64,000 nt of DNA from Saccharospirillum sp039982735 (GTDB taxonomy: Bacteria > Pseudomonadota > Gammaproteobacteria > Pseudomonadales > Natronospirillaceae), in NCBI RefSeq assembly GCF_039982735.1, contig NZ_JBDWXV010000017.1:1-64000 (forward strand). Direction: 5' to 3'. The notes beneath the pieces were generated by a model. It was not told where the DNA came from and did not search any database. It saw only the letters and a program-made list of their open reading frames with translations. Shown here in pieces: positions 8,226 through 15,788 of the stretch (its first letter is position 1; each line of letters starts with the position of its first letter). Made by a program: the position numbers and the translations under genes.

Positions 8226-9305
8226 TTACGCCTCGCCCCCTGAATTAAGTGGCACCGTCAACTGCGCCTCTGTTCCACCAGTAATATTGGTTGTCAGCGT
8301 CAGTGCAGCCCGACCTTCATAGAGCAGGCGCAGCCGCTCTCGAATGTTACTGAGCCCGACCCCCTCACCGCTTGAAGCCGGAGCCTGGCCCAGCCCTAGG
8401 CCGGTGTTAATCACAGCAACCTGCAGTGCACCGCCTGCCGACCGCACAACCACCTTAACTTCACCGCCCGCTGTACTGGGTTCAATACCGTGGATAACGG
8501 CATTTTCCACCAGTGGCTGGATCATCAGCGGCGGCAACGGCAGGTGGTCCAAAGCCTCCGGCGCATCAACGTCGAACGACAACCGACTGCCCATGCGAAT
8601 CGCCTGAATGGCCAGATAACTGCGAATCAGAGTCAGTTCATCGACAAGTTGGGTGTTGTCCTGACGGGTCCGGCGCAAACTGACTCGCAGCATGGTCGTC
8701 AACTCACCAATCAGCCGTTTCGCCGCCACACTGTCCTGATCAATCAGGCCTTGCACATTGGCCAGTGTATTGAACAGGAAGTGCGGTTCGATCTGACTTT
8801 GCATCAGCTTCAATCGGCTAAGCAGCAAGTCCTTGTCTTTCTGTGAGGCGACCAGTTGCTGTTCGGTCACTTCTCGCCCTAACCGCTGAACCCGATAGGT
8901 GGAATAGAAGAAATAGAAAACAATAAGACTGAACGCAGCCGATATCACCAGGTTGCCAAGCATCATCGCCCAGTGTTCGCGAAAATCGATCTGAAACGGG
9001 TTGCCGAACACAACAGACACCAGGTTGACCATACCAATCGCGACCCCGATGACCATGCCCAGGCTGTTACGAAACAGATCCGTCCGATCCGGCCAGGCCA
9101 GATGAGCCAGGTTAATCGTCACTACACAGGAGACGCCGAACCCGAGTGAGATCCTCAGGTTCATCCAATAGCTGGCACCGTTCATCAGATAGGTCAACCA
9201 GGCGATCAGCGCACAGGCGACCAGGGTTATGCCCACACCAACCACCCATTCAAGCAGCGAGCTGTCGGCAAAGCTGTGTTGATACATACCCGGAAACTTT
9301 CTCAT
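8226..9305 (-). CDS. LytS/YpdA-type sensor histidine kinase
   Basis: A 359-residue kinase. Four hydrophobic segments (about residues 20-40, 50-70, 82-104, 115-134) form the membrane input domain, followed by a coiled linker. The His_kinase-family phosphorylation site is His175 in QIEPHFLFNTLANVQ, and the HATPase_c domain has its N-box PLVENAVIHGIE and G-box GVGLSNIRERL. Such kinases pair with LytTR regulators, and the cognate gene is next. There is no separate periplasmic sensor domain, so the signal probably comes from the membrane itself or from a partner such as one of the two barrels. The start codon overlaps the stop of the upstream barrel gene by 4 bp. Confidence 0.92.
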   Translation of the reverse strand: MRKFPGMYQHSFADSSLLEWVVGVGITLVACALIAWLTYLMNGASYWMNLRISLGFGVSCVVTINLAHLAWPDRTDLFRNSLGMVIGVAIGMVNLVSVVFGNPFQIDFREHWAMMLGNLVISAAFSLIVFYFFYSTYRVQRLGREVTEQQLVASQKDKDLLLSRLKLMQSQIEPHFLFNTLANVQGLIDQDSVAAKRLIGELTTMLRVSLRRTRQDNTQLVDELTLIRSYLAIQAIRMGSRLSFDVDAPEALDHLPLPPLMIQPLVENAVIHGIEPSTAGGEVKVVVRSAGGALQVAVINTGLGLGQAPASSGEGVGLSNIRERLRLLYEGRAALTLTTNITGGTEAQLTVPLNSGGEA

Positions 9306-10411
9306 GGTGCCAGAACCCAGTTAATGCCCACGGTGTAGATGTCGCCCTGCCCAATTTGACCCAGCATGCCCGAGGCGGGCGTTGTCTGCCAGCCCAGCGT
9401 CAAGTCCGCGCTTTGCGTCCAGGCATAGGTCAATTCAAGCTCAGTCAATACCGTTGGCTCCCCGCTCCAGAACCCGACCAGTGCGCCAGTCAGATCCCAG
9501 TCGTTCCAGTTTTGCGTCAAGCGAACCAGTGACCGATGCGCCGTCAATGGCCTACTCTGCCAGGCAGGTGCCAGCGCACCGACAGCCCCTGCCTTCAGAT
9601 CCTGCTGAACGTCAGACCAGTCATCGGCTGACAGAGCCCGGGTATCCAGGTGATGTTCGAGCAATAACTGCCAGCCACCCTGGCCACTAGTGCTGGCCCC
9701 AACCAGTATGTTCCAGGCAGATTCGTGCTCAATTATTAGGCGGCCATCCCGATAGGTTCGCTGCAGCGCCGTTTCATACCAGGTCAGCGACCCATGATAC
9801 TCCCAGCGCTGACCGGGAACCCAGGATGCGCCCGCACCCAGTTGCCAGCCTTCCTCGTAACCCGCGGCCAACTGCCAGTCCAAAGCGCCGTAGAACCCCT
9901 GGGTTCGCACCAGACAAAGCTCCTGCCTGTCTTCGAGACGCAGTGTGCAAACAGCCTGGTCGGTATTGATGCCCCGGAACTGTTGTACCGACAACAGCGG
10001 CTCTGCCAGAAATTCGGAGCGGCCATCAGCAGGCCCCACCCAGTTGAGAGGGTTGGCCAGAAAGCCGTAATCCCAGTGCAGATGCTTTTGCCCCAGCGTC
10101 ACCTCATAGTCACCCGGTCCAGCATCATAATACGCCTGCCTGACCGTCCACTCCGGCCCTGTTGTTCCATCGTTCTCTGGCTCAAAGCGCACGTCCAGCC
10201 CCGCACCGGCATCCGCCAACGACAGATCATAGCGTTGCGTCCAGGTAAAAGGGCTGGCATCGATCAATGCCAGAGGAGCCGATACGGTGTCCTGACGGCT
10301 TGCCTCCCACTGAGCCTCCAGCCGCCAGTCCAGCGCCCAAGCCGCTGGTACTGCTATTAATAGCAGGCAAGCGCGCGCGGTGATGTTCAGACAGGTCTTT
10401 GGCTTTAGCAT
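9302..10411 (-). CDS. Predicted outer membrane beta-barrel protein of unknown function
   Basis: A 369-residue protein with a signal peptide (ACLLLIAVPAAWALDW) and alternating amphipathic strands rich in Trp, Tyr and Gly, for example WTVRQAYYDAGPGDYEVTLGQKHLHWDYGF and DLTLGWQTTPASGML, typical of a large barrel. The region around GQKHLHWDYGFLANPLNW looks like the alginate-export/porin-like barrels, but I cannot place it in a named family. It ends in hydrophobic residues (NWVLAP) without a canonical terminal Phe. It begins directly at the stop of the Omp85-like gene and overlaps the kinase start, so it is part of the regulated operon and could be channel, receptor or sensor partner. Confidence 0.7.
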   Translation of the reverse strand: MLKPKTCLNITARACLLLIAVPAAWALDWRLEAQWEASRQDTVSAPLALIDASPFTWTQRYDLSLADAGAGLDVRFEPENDGTTGPEWTVRQAYYDAGPGDYEVTLGQKHLHWDYGFLANPLNWVGPADGRSEFLAEPLLSVQQFRGINTDQAVCTLRLEDRQELCLVRTQGFYGALDWQLAAGYEEGWQLGAGASWVPGQRWEYHGSLTWYETALQRTYRDGRLIIEHESAWNILVGASTSGQGGWQLLLEHHLDTRALSADDWSDVQQDLKAGAVGALAPAWQSRPLTAHRSLVRLTQNWNDWDLTGALVGFWSGEPTVLTELELTYAWTQSADLTLGWQTTPASGMLGQIGQGDIYTVGINWVLAP

Positions 10412-11431
10412 CTAAAACACCTGATTAAAGCTGACAAAGAACTGAACATCGCCTTCAGCAGACATACCCAGGTCTGCGCGCACTTTCATCTCGCCATCGG
10501 GAGGCAACCCGAATCGCAAACCACCGCCGGTACTTGAGGGCGTTTCCAAATAATCACCGTCTTGTATCCAACCGGTTTCGGCAAAGGCGACACCCGATAC
10601 CCAGCCGACCAGCGGAAACCGGACTTCGGCCTGAGCGGCCATGCTGGACTCGCCAACAAACCGCCTCGCAACATAGCCGCGCAACTGCGAATCACCACCA
10701 AGGGCGGTATCAAATACCTCACCATCGGTGGCATTGCCTTCAAAACGCAGTGCCATGACCGTCGTACCGGGCATTGGGAAGTAGCGACGTACGTCCAGTC
10801 CGCCACGCCAGCCTGTCTGATCCAGTCGCTTGCTGTGTAACGCATCCGGCTGAACATCGGCGGCAATCACGGCATAGGTTCCCCGCCGGGGGTTGATGCC
10901 AGTATCCCGGCTATCCCAACGAAGCCCCAGCCCCGGGTAGGTGTTCACGTCGTCACCATCGCGTTCGTGCAGCCGACCCGCAACTGACAAACGTCCCAAC
11001 GCCGACAACGGACCGCTGATCGTCCGGCTCATTTCGTTATCCAGCATCAGGCGCCAGCGATCAAACCGCTGATACTCTGAGGCGCCGTCGGGAAATTCAT
11101 AGTCAAAGAAGTTATCCACCGACAGCGCCAGTGAATGTTCCCATTCAGGCCACAGATCGGGCTGTCGCCGGCGTATCTGCAGACTGAACTGCCCCCCGAC
11201 TGTCCCTTGTATAAACAGGTCCCGGTAAACAGGACGTTTCAGTTCTGCACCTGGGGCCGGGTAACGGAACCACGCGGCTCCCAGGACAGCGCCATAAACC
11301 GGGCCATAGCCGATGATCGGCGATACGGCGTTGCTATAGGCTTCACTTCCGGCAGGTGTCGCCGGTTCCGCTTCGAGACCAGCGCAGCTCGATACCAGGC
11401 CCAGCAACAGGATCGTTCTTTTCAACGTCAC
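10412..11431 (-). CDS. Small Omp85/BamA-like surface-antigen barrel, POTRA-less
   Basis: A 339-residue protein with a signal peptide (TILLLGLVSSCAGLEA) followed directly by a 16-strand-like barrel sequence of the bacterial surface antigen (Omp85 C-terminal) type. Features include GLRWDSRDTGINPRRGTY, the RGY motif of the strand-6 loop (LRGYVARRF), FAETGWI and a C-terminal Phe (FFVSFNQVF) for BAM recognition. There is no room for POTRA domains, so it is a short barrel-only member, whereas BamA or TamA have several. Translation starts at GTG 11431 with GGAG upstream. It is the first gene of the cluster, behind a LytTR-type repeat array. Confidence 0.8.
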   Translation of the reverse strand: MTLKRTILLLGLVSSCAGLEAEPATPAGSEAYSNAVSPIIGYGPVYGAVLGAAWFRYPAPGAELKRPVYRDLFIQGTVGGQFSLQIRRRQPDLWPEWEHSLALSVDNFFDYEFPDGASEYQRFDRWRLMLDNEMSRTISGPLSALGRLSVAGRLHERDGDDVNTYPGLGLRWDSRDTGINPRRGTYAVIAADVQPDALHSKRLDQTGWRGGLDVRRYFPMPGTTVMALRFEGNATDGEVFDTALGGDSQLRGYVARRFVGESSMAAQAEVRFPLVGWVSGVAFAETGWIQDGDYLETPSSTGGGLRFGLPPDGEMKVRADLGMSAEGDVQFFVSFNQVF

Positions 11432-11461
11432 GGATTCGCTCCACAGGCTATGATGACCGCC

Positions 11462-11467
11462 AGACTA
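11462..11467 (-). promoter_or_regulatory. Candidate -10 element for the first gene of the envelope cluster
   Basis: The minus-strand hexamer TAGTCT lies 32 bases beyond the proximal repeat of the adjacent array. This is the same geometry as TAGAGT at 7317-7322. It is a weak match to TATAAT on its own. Confidence 0.3.
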
Positions 11468-11499
11468 ATGCGGCGACTCGGTGACGAGTCCCTGGTACG

Positions 11500-11548
11500 A
11501 CAAACGGTTTTATCCGGCAATAAGCGGTCTCTGTTTACGCTGAGCGGT
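11500..11548 (-). promoter_or_regulatory. Three-repeat LytTR-type binding array (outer promoter)
   Basis: On the minus strand ACCGCTCAG (11540-11548), ACCGCTTAT (11520-11528) and ACCGTTTGT (11500-11508) are spaced exactly 20 bp apart. A further ACCGCTAAG at 11554-11562 is out of phase. The proximal copy is a perfect LytTR half-site, and with its next base (ACCGTTTGTC) differs at one position from the AlgR core as I recall it. The array ends 69 bp upstream of the barrel start and also lies upstream of divergent ilvC. Confidence 0.6.
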
Positions 11549-11580
11549 GTGACCTTAGCGGTCGGCTATTATTCCCTTTT

Positions 11581-11646
11581 TTGCAACACCTGATTGCCAA
11601 CAATTCATTTCCAGCAACATTCCCACTTCTGTACACTCCCTTGCAA
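11581..11646 (+). promoter_or_regulatory. Possible IlvY half-sites upstream of ilvC
   Basis: TTGCAAC occurs at 11581 and again at 11641, exactly 60 bp apart, with TGATTGCCAACAAT between. These resemble halves of the TATTGC/GCAATA dyad upstream of ilvY but form no perfect operator. Confidence 0.3.
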
Positions 11647-11684
11647 CGGTGGACAAACCACCTTCAGCGTTTACAGGACACAGC

Positions 11685-13166
11685 ATGAGCAATTACTTCA
11701 ACACCCTGAATCTTCGCCAGCAGTTAGCCCAACTGGGTAAGTGCCGGTTTATGGAAAAGTCTGAATTCGCCAATGAGTGCGACGTGCTCAAGGGTAAGAA
11801 AGTGGTCATCGTCGGTTGCGGTGCCCAGGGTTTGAATCAGGGCCTGAACATGCGTGACTCGGGTTTGGATGTTTCCTATGCCCTGCGCCAGGCTGCGATT
11901 GATGAAAAACGCCAGTCGTGGAAGAACGCCAGCGAAAACGGTTTTCAGGTCGACTCCTATGAAAACCTGATTCCCCAGGCAGATCTGGTGGTCAACCTGA
12001 CGCCAGACAAACAGCACAGCAACGTCGTCGAGACCGTCATGCCGTTGATGAAAAAAGGTGCGACCCTCGGCTACTCACATGGCTTCAACATCGTCGAAGT
12101 CGGCCAGAAAATTCGTGACGACATCACCGTCGTGATGGTTGCCCCGAAATGCCCGGGTACCGAAGTACGTGAAGAGTACAAGCGCGGCTTTGGTGTACCG
12201 ACGCTGATCGCCGTTCACCCGGAAAACGACCCGAAAGGCGAAGGCTTTGAAATCGCCAAGGCCTGGGCTGCGGCCACCGGTGGCCACCGTGCCGGCGTAC
12301 TGGAGAGTTCTTTTGTAGCGGAAGTGAAGTCCGACCTGATGGGCGAGCAAACCATTCTGTGCGGCATGCTGCAGGCTGGCTCGCTGCTGTGCTTCGACAA
12401 GATGGTCGCCGAAGGCGTTGACAAAACCTACGCCAGCAAGCTGGTTCAGTACGGCTGGGAAACCGTAACCGAAGCCCTCAAGCACGGTGGCATCACCACC
12501 ATGATGGACCGCCTGAGCAATCCGGCCAAAGTTCGCGCCTACCAGCTGTCGGAAGAGCTCAAAGAGCTGATGCGCCCCTTGTTCCAGAAACATCAGGACG
12601 ACATCATCAGCGGCCACTTCAGCGACACCATGATGGCCGACTGGGCCAATGACGACAAAGACCTGTTCGGCTGGCGTGAAGCCACCGGCAAAACAGCCTT
12701 CGAACAAACGCCGGTGTCTGCCAACGATCTGGACGAACAGGAATACTTTGATAATGGCATTCTGATGGTCGCTATGGTCAAGGCAGGCGTTGAACTGGCG
12801 TTCGAGACCATGGTCGAAAGCGGCATCATTGAAGAAAGCGCCTATTACGAATCGCTGCACGAACTGCCGCTGATCGCAAACACGATTGCACGCAAGAAGC
12901 TGTATGAAATGAACGTGGTGATCAGTGACACCGCTGAATACGGCAACTATCTGTTCGCCAACGCGGCCGTTCCTTTGCTGGCCGAACATTTCATGCCAAA
13001 GGTCAGTACCGATGTCATCGGAAAAGGCCTGGGCGCAGTATCCGGCCAGGTTGATAACATTGAGCTGATCAAGGTAAACACCGCCATTCGCAACCACCCG
13101 ATTGAGTGGATTGGCGAAGAACTGCGCGGTTACATGACTGACATGAAGCGTCTCGTCGAAGCCTGA
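11685..13166 (+). CDS. ilvC: IlvC, ketol-acid reductoisomerase, long (class II) type
   Basis: Converts acetolactate or acetohydroxybutyrate to the dihydroxy acids of valine and isoleucine synthesis, using NADPH and Mg. It has 493 residues, the length of enterobacterial and plant class II enzymes with a duplicated knotted C-terminal domain; the class I enzymes usual in Pseudomonas are about 340. The N-terminus (MSNYFNTLNLRQQLAQLGKC) is almost the E. coli sequence. The Rossmann motif VGCGAQGLNQG and the metal site region ESSFVAEVKSDLMGEQT are clear. I start at ATG 11685 with AGGA upstream, not the in-frame codon at 11649. The enterobacterial type together with a true IlvY suggests a paired acquisition. 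Confidence 0.97.
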   Translation: MSNYFNTLNLRQQLAQLGKCRFMEKSEFANECDVLKGKKVVIVGCGAQGLNQGLNMRDSGLDVSYALRQAAIDEKRQSWKNASENGFQVDSYENLIPQADLVVNLTPDKQHSNVVETVMPLMKKGATLGYSHGFNIVEVGQKIRDDITVVMVAPKCPGTEVREEYKRGFGVPTLIAVHPENDPKGEGFEIAKAWAAATGGHRAGVLESSFVAEVKSDLMGEQTILCGMLQAGSLLCFDKMVAEGVDKTYASKLVQYGWETVTEALKHGGITTMMDRLSNPAKVRAYQLSEELKELMRPLFQKHQDDIISGHFSDTMMADWANDDKDLFGWREATGKTAFEQTPVSANDLDEQEYFDNGILMVAMVKAGVELAFETMVESGIIEESAYYESLHELPLIANTIARKKLYEMNVVISDTAEYGNYLFANAAVPLLAEHFMPKVSTDVIGKGLGAVSGQVDNIELIKVNTAIRNHPIEWIGEELRGYMTDMKRLVEA

Positions 13167-13222
13167 TGGCAGACGAGACCTTAACCGGTCTCAGTGAGGT
13201 CCCCAAAAGGGAGTGAGCATTG

Positions 13223-13249
13223 GCCCGCCGATCCGGCGGGCTTTTTTTT
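13223..13249 (+). terminator. Rho-independent terminator of ilvC
   Basis: A GC-rich stem GCCCGCCG (13223-13230) / CGGCGGGC (13234-13241) with a 3-base loop is followed by eight T residues (13242-13249). A second small inverted repeat (GAGACC/GGTCTC, 13175-13192) precedes it. Confidence 0.93.
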
Positions 13250-13254
13250 GCCTT

Positions 13255-14007
13255 TCAGGAAGGGTCCGACCCGGCCTCCAGCAAACGGGTATTCATCCGT
13301 TCAATGTGCTTGGCCATGGTTTCCAGTGTTGAGAGGACGAGCTCGGGACGGGAAGCAATTAAATGCTGAAATTTATCGTAATCGACCCGGACCGCGCTGC
13401 AATTCCCCTCGGCAATGACCGAGGCGGTGCGCGTTGAGTGCAGCAGCATGGCCTGCAACCCGAGAATTTCGCCTTCCCGCGCAACACCCAATTGCACGCC
13501 TTCACGCATGACCCGGGCACGCCCTTCGATCAGGGTGAACACACAATCGGCCGGTTCGCCCTCGCGAATAATGACATCGCCGGACTTGAAGAATTCGAAC
13601 CCGGGCGCCGGATCCTGAGGCATCTTCGAATTGTGCAGCGCCAGCTTCAGGGCTGCATCGTTGAAGCCACCTATCAGGCTGGGTACATCGGTCGCTTCAA
13701 TGCTGGACCAGTGCCAGATATCGAGCGTAACCGCCCCTTCCTGAAACCATTCCAGCACCTCGCCAACCTGGCCGCACCAGCAGTCGTCGGTCTCCAGCGC
13801 AAACAGGCGCGTACCCTCGGCCGACAATCCGATAACGCCTTCTACTGGTTTGATCAGTGCCCAGCTTGACGTATCGGCTTTGGAAAGCGTGCCACGGCTG
13901 AACGAACGGGTCTCGTCCGGTTGCGCGGGCATGCGTTTCAGGCTGTGTACCTGATGGGCCTGAGTATGGGTTATCCAGCTTTCCGGGTGTTGCACCAGTG
14001 TAAACAT
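13255..14007 (-). CDS. Cyclic nucleotide-binding domain protein
   Basis: A 250-residue protein with a C-terminal cNMP-binding (Crp-like) domain at about residues 135-235: GDVIIREGEPADCVFTLIEGRARV, then GEILGLQAMLLHSTRTASVIA, where the phosphate-binding-cassette region is recognisable. The N-terminal half is unfamiliar, with a possible degenerate second sensor-like domain (VEGVIGLSAEGTRLFALETDDCWCGQVGEVL). No DNA-binding helix-turn-helix follows the cNMP domain, so it is probably not a transcription factor. The C-terminus is a short helix. It is convergent with ilvC and downstream of the EAL/HDOD gene on the same strand (gap 48 bp), so a link to nucleotide signalling is plausible. Confidence 0.82.
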   Translation of the reverse strand: MFTLVQHPESWITHTQAHQVHSLKRMPAQPDETRSFSRGTLSKADTSSWALIKPVEGVIGLSAEGTRLFALETDDCWCGQVGEVLEWFQEGAVTLDIWHWSSIEATDVPSLIGGFNDAALKLALHNSKMPQDPAPGFEFFKSGDVIIREGEPADCVFTLIEGRARVMREGVQLGVAREGEILGLQAMLLHSTRTASVIAEGNCSAVRVDYDKFQHLIASRPELVLSTLETMAKHIERMNTRLLEAGSDPS

Positions 14008-14055
14008 TGCGCCTCTCTGTTCTCGACATCCGACCCCATCGGGATCGGAACTTGC

Positions 14056-15255
14056 TCAATCGAGCATTTCATCGGCTCGCAGTACCGACTGACAATACGC
14101 ATCCTGCAACTGCATGGCCTCATCCGACTCCAGCAAGCCCCGGGGCAAGGCATCCCAGCGAGAGTGGCTGTAATCGACAGCGATTCCCAGAATGGTGCCC
14201 AGTGGCCCCTCTCGCCGTGTCAGTGCAGCGCGCACTTCTTCGGTGAAGGGTAGCTGCTCGACGATCTGGTGCATCGGGCGGTCGAGCCAGGCGTCCAACA
14301 CCGATAGCAAGCCAACGGTAAACCCTGCCTGTGCCGTCAAACCAGGCCGCTCGGTGGCCAGGTGTTCGCAAAAGAACGCCCGGGTCAGTGCTTCACGCTG
14401 CAGTTCACCGGGTTTGTCCGATAACTGGCCCATGTTGATCAGGGTCACCCAGCTGCGAATGCGGTCCAGCCCCAGCATCATGACGGCCTGATGCAGGGAT
14501 TCAATCGACTGCGCCCGGCGATAAAACGCCGAATTCACCAGCTGCAATAACTTATAGGATAGAACAGTATCGCGCTGAACGTGCTTGTAGATCGCGTTGA
14601 TGTCCACATCAGACCGGTACAGATCGGCCAGCAGCATCAGCATGCCCATTCTGTCAGGGTCTACCTGCTGACCGCGAATGGTCTCCGGCTGACAAAAGAA
14701 GTAGCCCTGGAAATAATCGAACCCCTGGTCGCGGCAGGTCTGGTACATGACATGGTCTTCAATTTTTTCCGCCACCAGGGTGACGTCGTGCTGTCGCAAT
14801 CGCTCCAGCAAAGGCTGTATGGCCTCTGGCGGGGTAGCGAGCACATCGATTTTCACCATGTCGACCAGGTCGATCAGCTCTGGCCGGTAGTCCCGACCCT
14901 CGAAATCATCGAGCACCAGCTTGAAGCCCCGGTCCTTTAACCCCTGAAGCAGTGGCACCAGGTCGTCATCAGCGTGGTAATCTTCAAGGACCTCAATGTA
15001 CATGGTGTCGCGCAGAATATCCGGCAAGGCATTGAGCATGGTTTTAGTGACATTAACCAGGCCCGGCTTGTTATTCAGCGTCTTGAAGGTGTCTGTATGG
15101 GTGTAGGCATTGAGCATGACGGTTCTCGTGGCCAGATCACCATCACTGAAATCTGCCTGCACGGCGGTGCCTTGTCGAAACAACAGCTCATAGGCAAACA
15201 CCTGCTGAGTGCTGTCGAAGATGGGTTGGCGGGCAAATAAAACGACGTCGTGCAA
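14056..15255 (-). CDS. EAL/HDOD signalling protein (YuxH family), catalytic motif degenerate
   Basis: A 399-residue protein combining an N-terminal EAL-type domain (about 1-190) with a C-terminal HDOD domain (about 200-390), the YuxH/CdgJ layout. It opens with the characteristic FARQPIFDSTQQVFAYELLFR. The EAL signature is replaced by ELLFR, and the metal-binding acidic residues are largely missing, so it is unlikely to hydrolyse cyclic di-GMP and may only bind it or partner proteins. The HDOD part includes LSYKLLQLVNSAFYRRAQSIESLHQAVMMLGLDRIRSWV. Family members affect motility and adhesion in Vibrio and Pseudomonas. It probably shares a transcript with the cNMP-binding gene 48 bp downstream. 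Confidence 0.92.
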   Translation of the reverse strand: MHDVVLFARQPIFDSTQQVFAYELLFRQGTAVQADFSDGDLATRTVMLNAYTHTDTFKTLNNKPGLVNVTKTMLNALPDILRDTMYIEVLEDYHADDDLVPLLQGLKDRGFKLVLDDFEGRDYRPELIDLVDMVKIDVLATPPEAIQPLLERLRQHDVTLVAEKIEDHVMYQTCRDQGFDYFQGYFFCQPETIRGQQVDPDRMGMLMLLADLYRSDVDINAIYKHVQRDTVLSYKLLQLVNSAFYRRAQSIESLHQAVMMLGLDRIRSWVTLINMGQLSDKPGELQREALTRAFFCEHLATERPGLTAQAGFTVGLLSVLDAWLDRPMHQIVEQLPFTEEVRAALTRREGPLGTILGIAVDYSHSRWDALPRGLLESDEAMQLQDAYCQSVLRADEMLD

Positions 15256-15301
15256 TCGCTTACCTCTGTGGCGTATGTTGTTAGCAATTAGCTAAAACCC
15301 G

Positions 15302-15327
15302 GAATGTTACGATAACGTACAACATTC
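15302..15327. promoter_or_regulatory. Dyad upstream of the EAL/HDOD gene
   Basis: Perfect arms GAATGTT (15302-15308) and AACATTC (15321-15327) lie about 50 bp upstream of the EAL/HDOD start. They enclose a smaller GTTA-cga-TAAC, and GTGCACCGTGCAC follows at 15329-15341. This could be an operator; the regulator is unknown. Confidence 0.35.
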
Positions 15328-15370
15328 AGTGCACCGTGCACCCAAAACCCGCTATCACTCGTTCTAAGAG

Positions 15371-15451
15371 TCTGTCGGACTTAGGGGGATTGAAGCGAGG
15401 GAGTGGGACGGCGTCCCGCTTCCGCAGCCAATTCATCCTAAATCCGACAGA
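15371..15451. repeat. 81-bp hairpin element with 15-bp inverted ends
   Basis: The arms TCTGTCGGACTTAGG (15371-15385) and CCTAAATCCGACAGA (15437-15451) pair at 14 of 15 positions. They enclose an inner GGGAC-GGC-GTCCC hairpin (15405-15417). No coding sequence is inside. It looks like a small MITE or REP-like element. The right end sits 5 bases before the Shine-Dalgarno of the small membrane protein gene. Confidence 0.7.
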
Positions 15452-15466
15452 TTCCTGGAGGTTATA

Positions 15467-15652
15467 ATGATTCAGATTGGCATGAATTGCGACCCTGAGT
15501 GGTTATGCGACACGATCGCCTGGATCATCGCCGCGCTGCTGGCACTTTTGGCGATTGGGCTGGTCTGTATCACTCTGCGCGAACGCCGCAAAAGCACCAA
15601 AAAATACCGGATCAAACCCCGCAACCGGCGCGCCAACCGCGACGATCGCTGA
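15467..15652 (+). CDS. Small membrane protein, 61 residues, unknown function
   Basis: A short frame with a strong ribosome-binding site (GGAGGT at 15457-15462, ATG at 15467) encodes one transmembrane helix (AWIIAALLALLAIGLVCITL, about residues 18-37) and a very basic tail (KSTKKYRIKPRNRRANR). Two cysteines precede the helix. It is isolated on the plus strand between minus-strand genes. The SD spacing, single helix and positive-inside tail argue for a real gene, but I recognise no family. The 81-bp hairpin directly upstream could place its ribosome site under RNA-structure control. Confidence 0.55.
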   Translation: MIQIGMNCDPEWLCDTIAWIIAALLALLAIGLVCITLRERRKSTKKYRIKPRNRRANRDDR

Positions 15653-15741
15653 GGTTCACGCGCAGTCTGACTGTGCACGCAGATGGTCAATTCGGGCCGG
15701 GTTTCCAATCGCGAAGTGAGTTTGGCACTGCCTGAATAAAC

Positions 15742-15764
15742 AAAAAAGGCGGGACAAGCCCGCC
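15742..15764 (-). terminator. Terminator of the ilvIH operon
   Basis: On the minus strand the stem GGCGGG (15759-15764 side) pairs with CCCGCC (15748-15753 side) around a 5-base loop, followed by six T residues (15742-15747). It lies 25 bp after the ilvH stop. Confidence 0.9.
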
Positions 15765-15788
15765 TGTTCAGCCCGGTTGAGGACAGGG

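Noticed and set aside
12075..13097. Long minus-strand open frame (340 codons) opposite ilvC
   Set aside because: Antisense shadow of a strongly conserved gene; high GC makes long antisense frames common.
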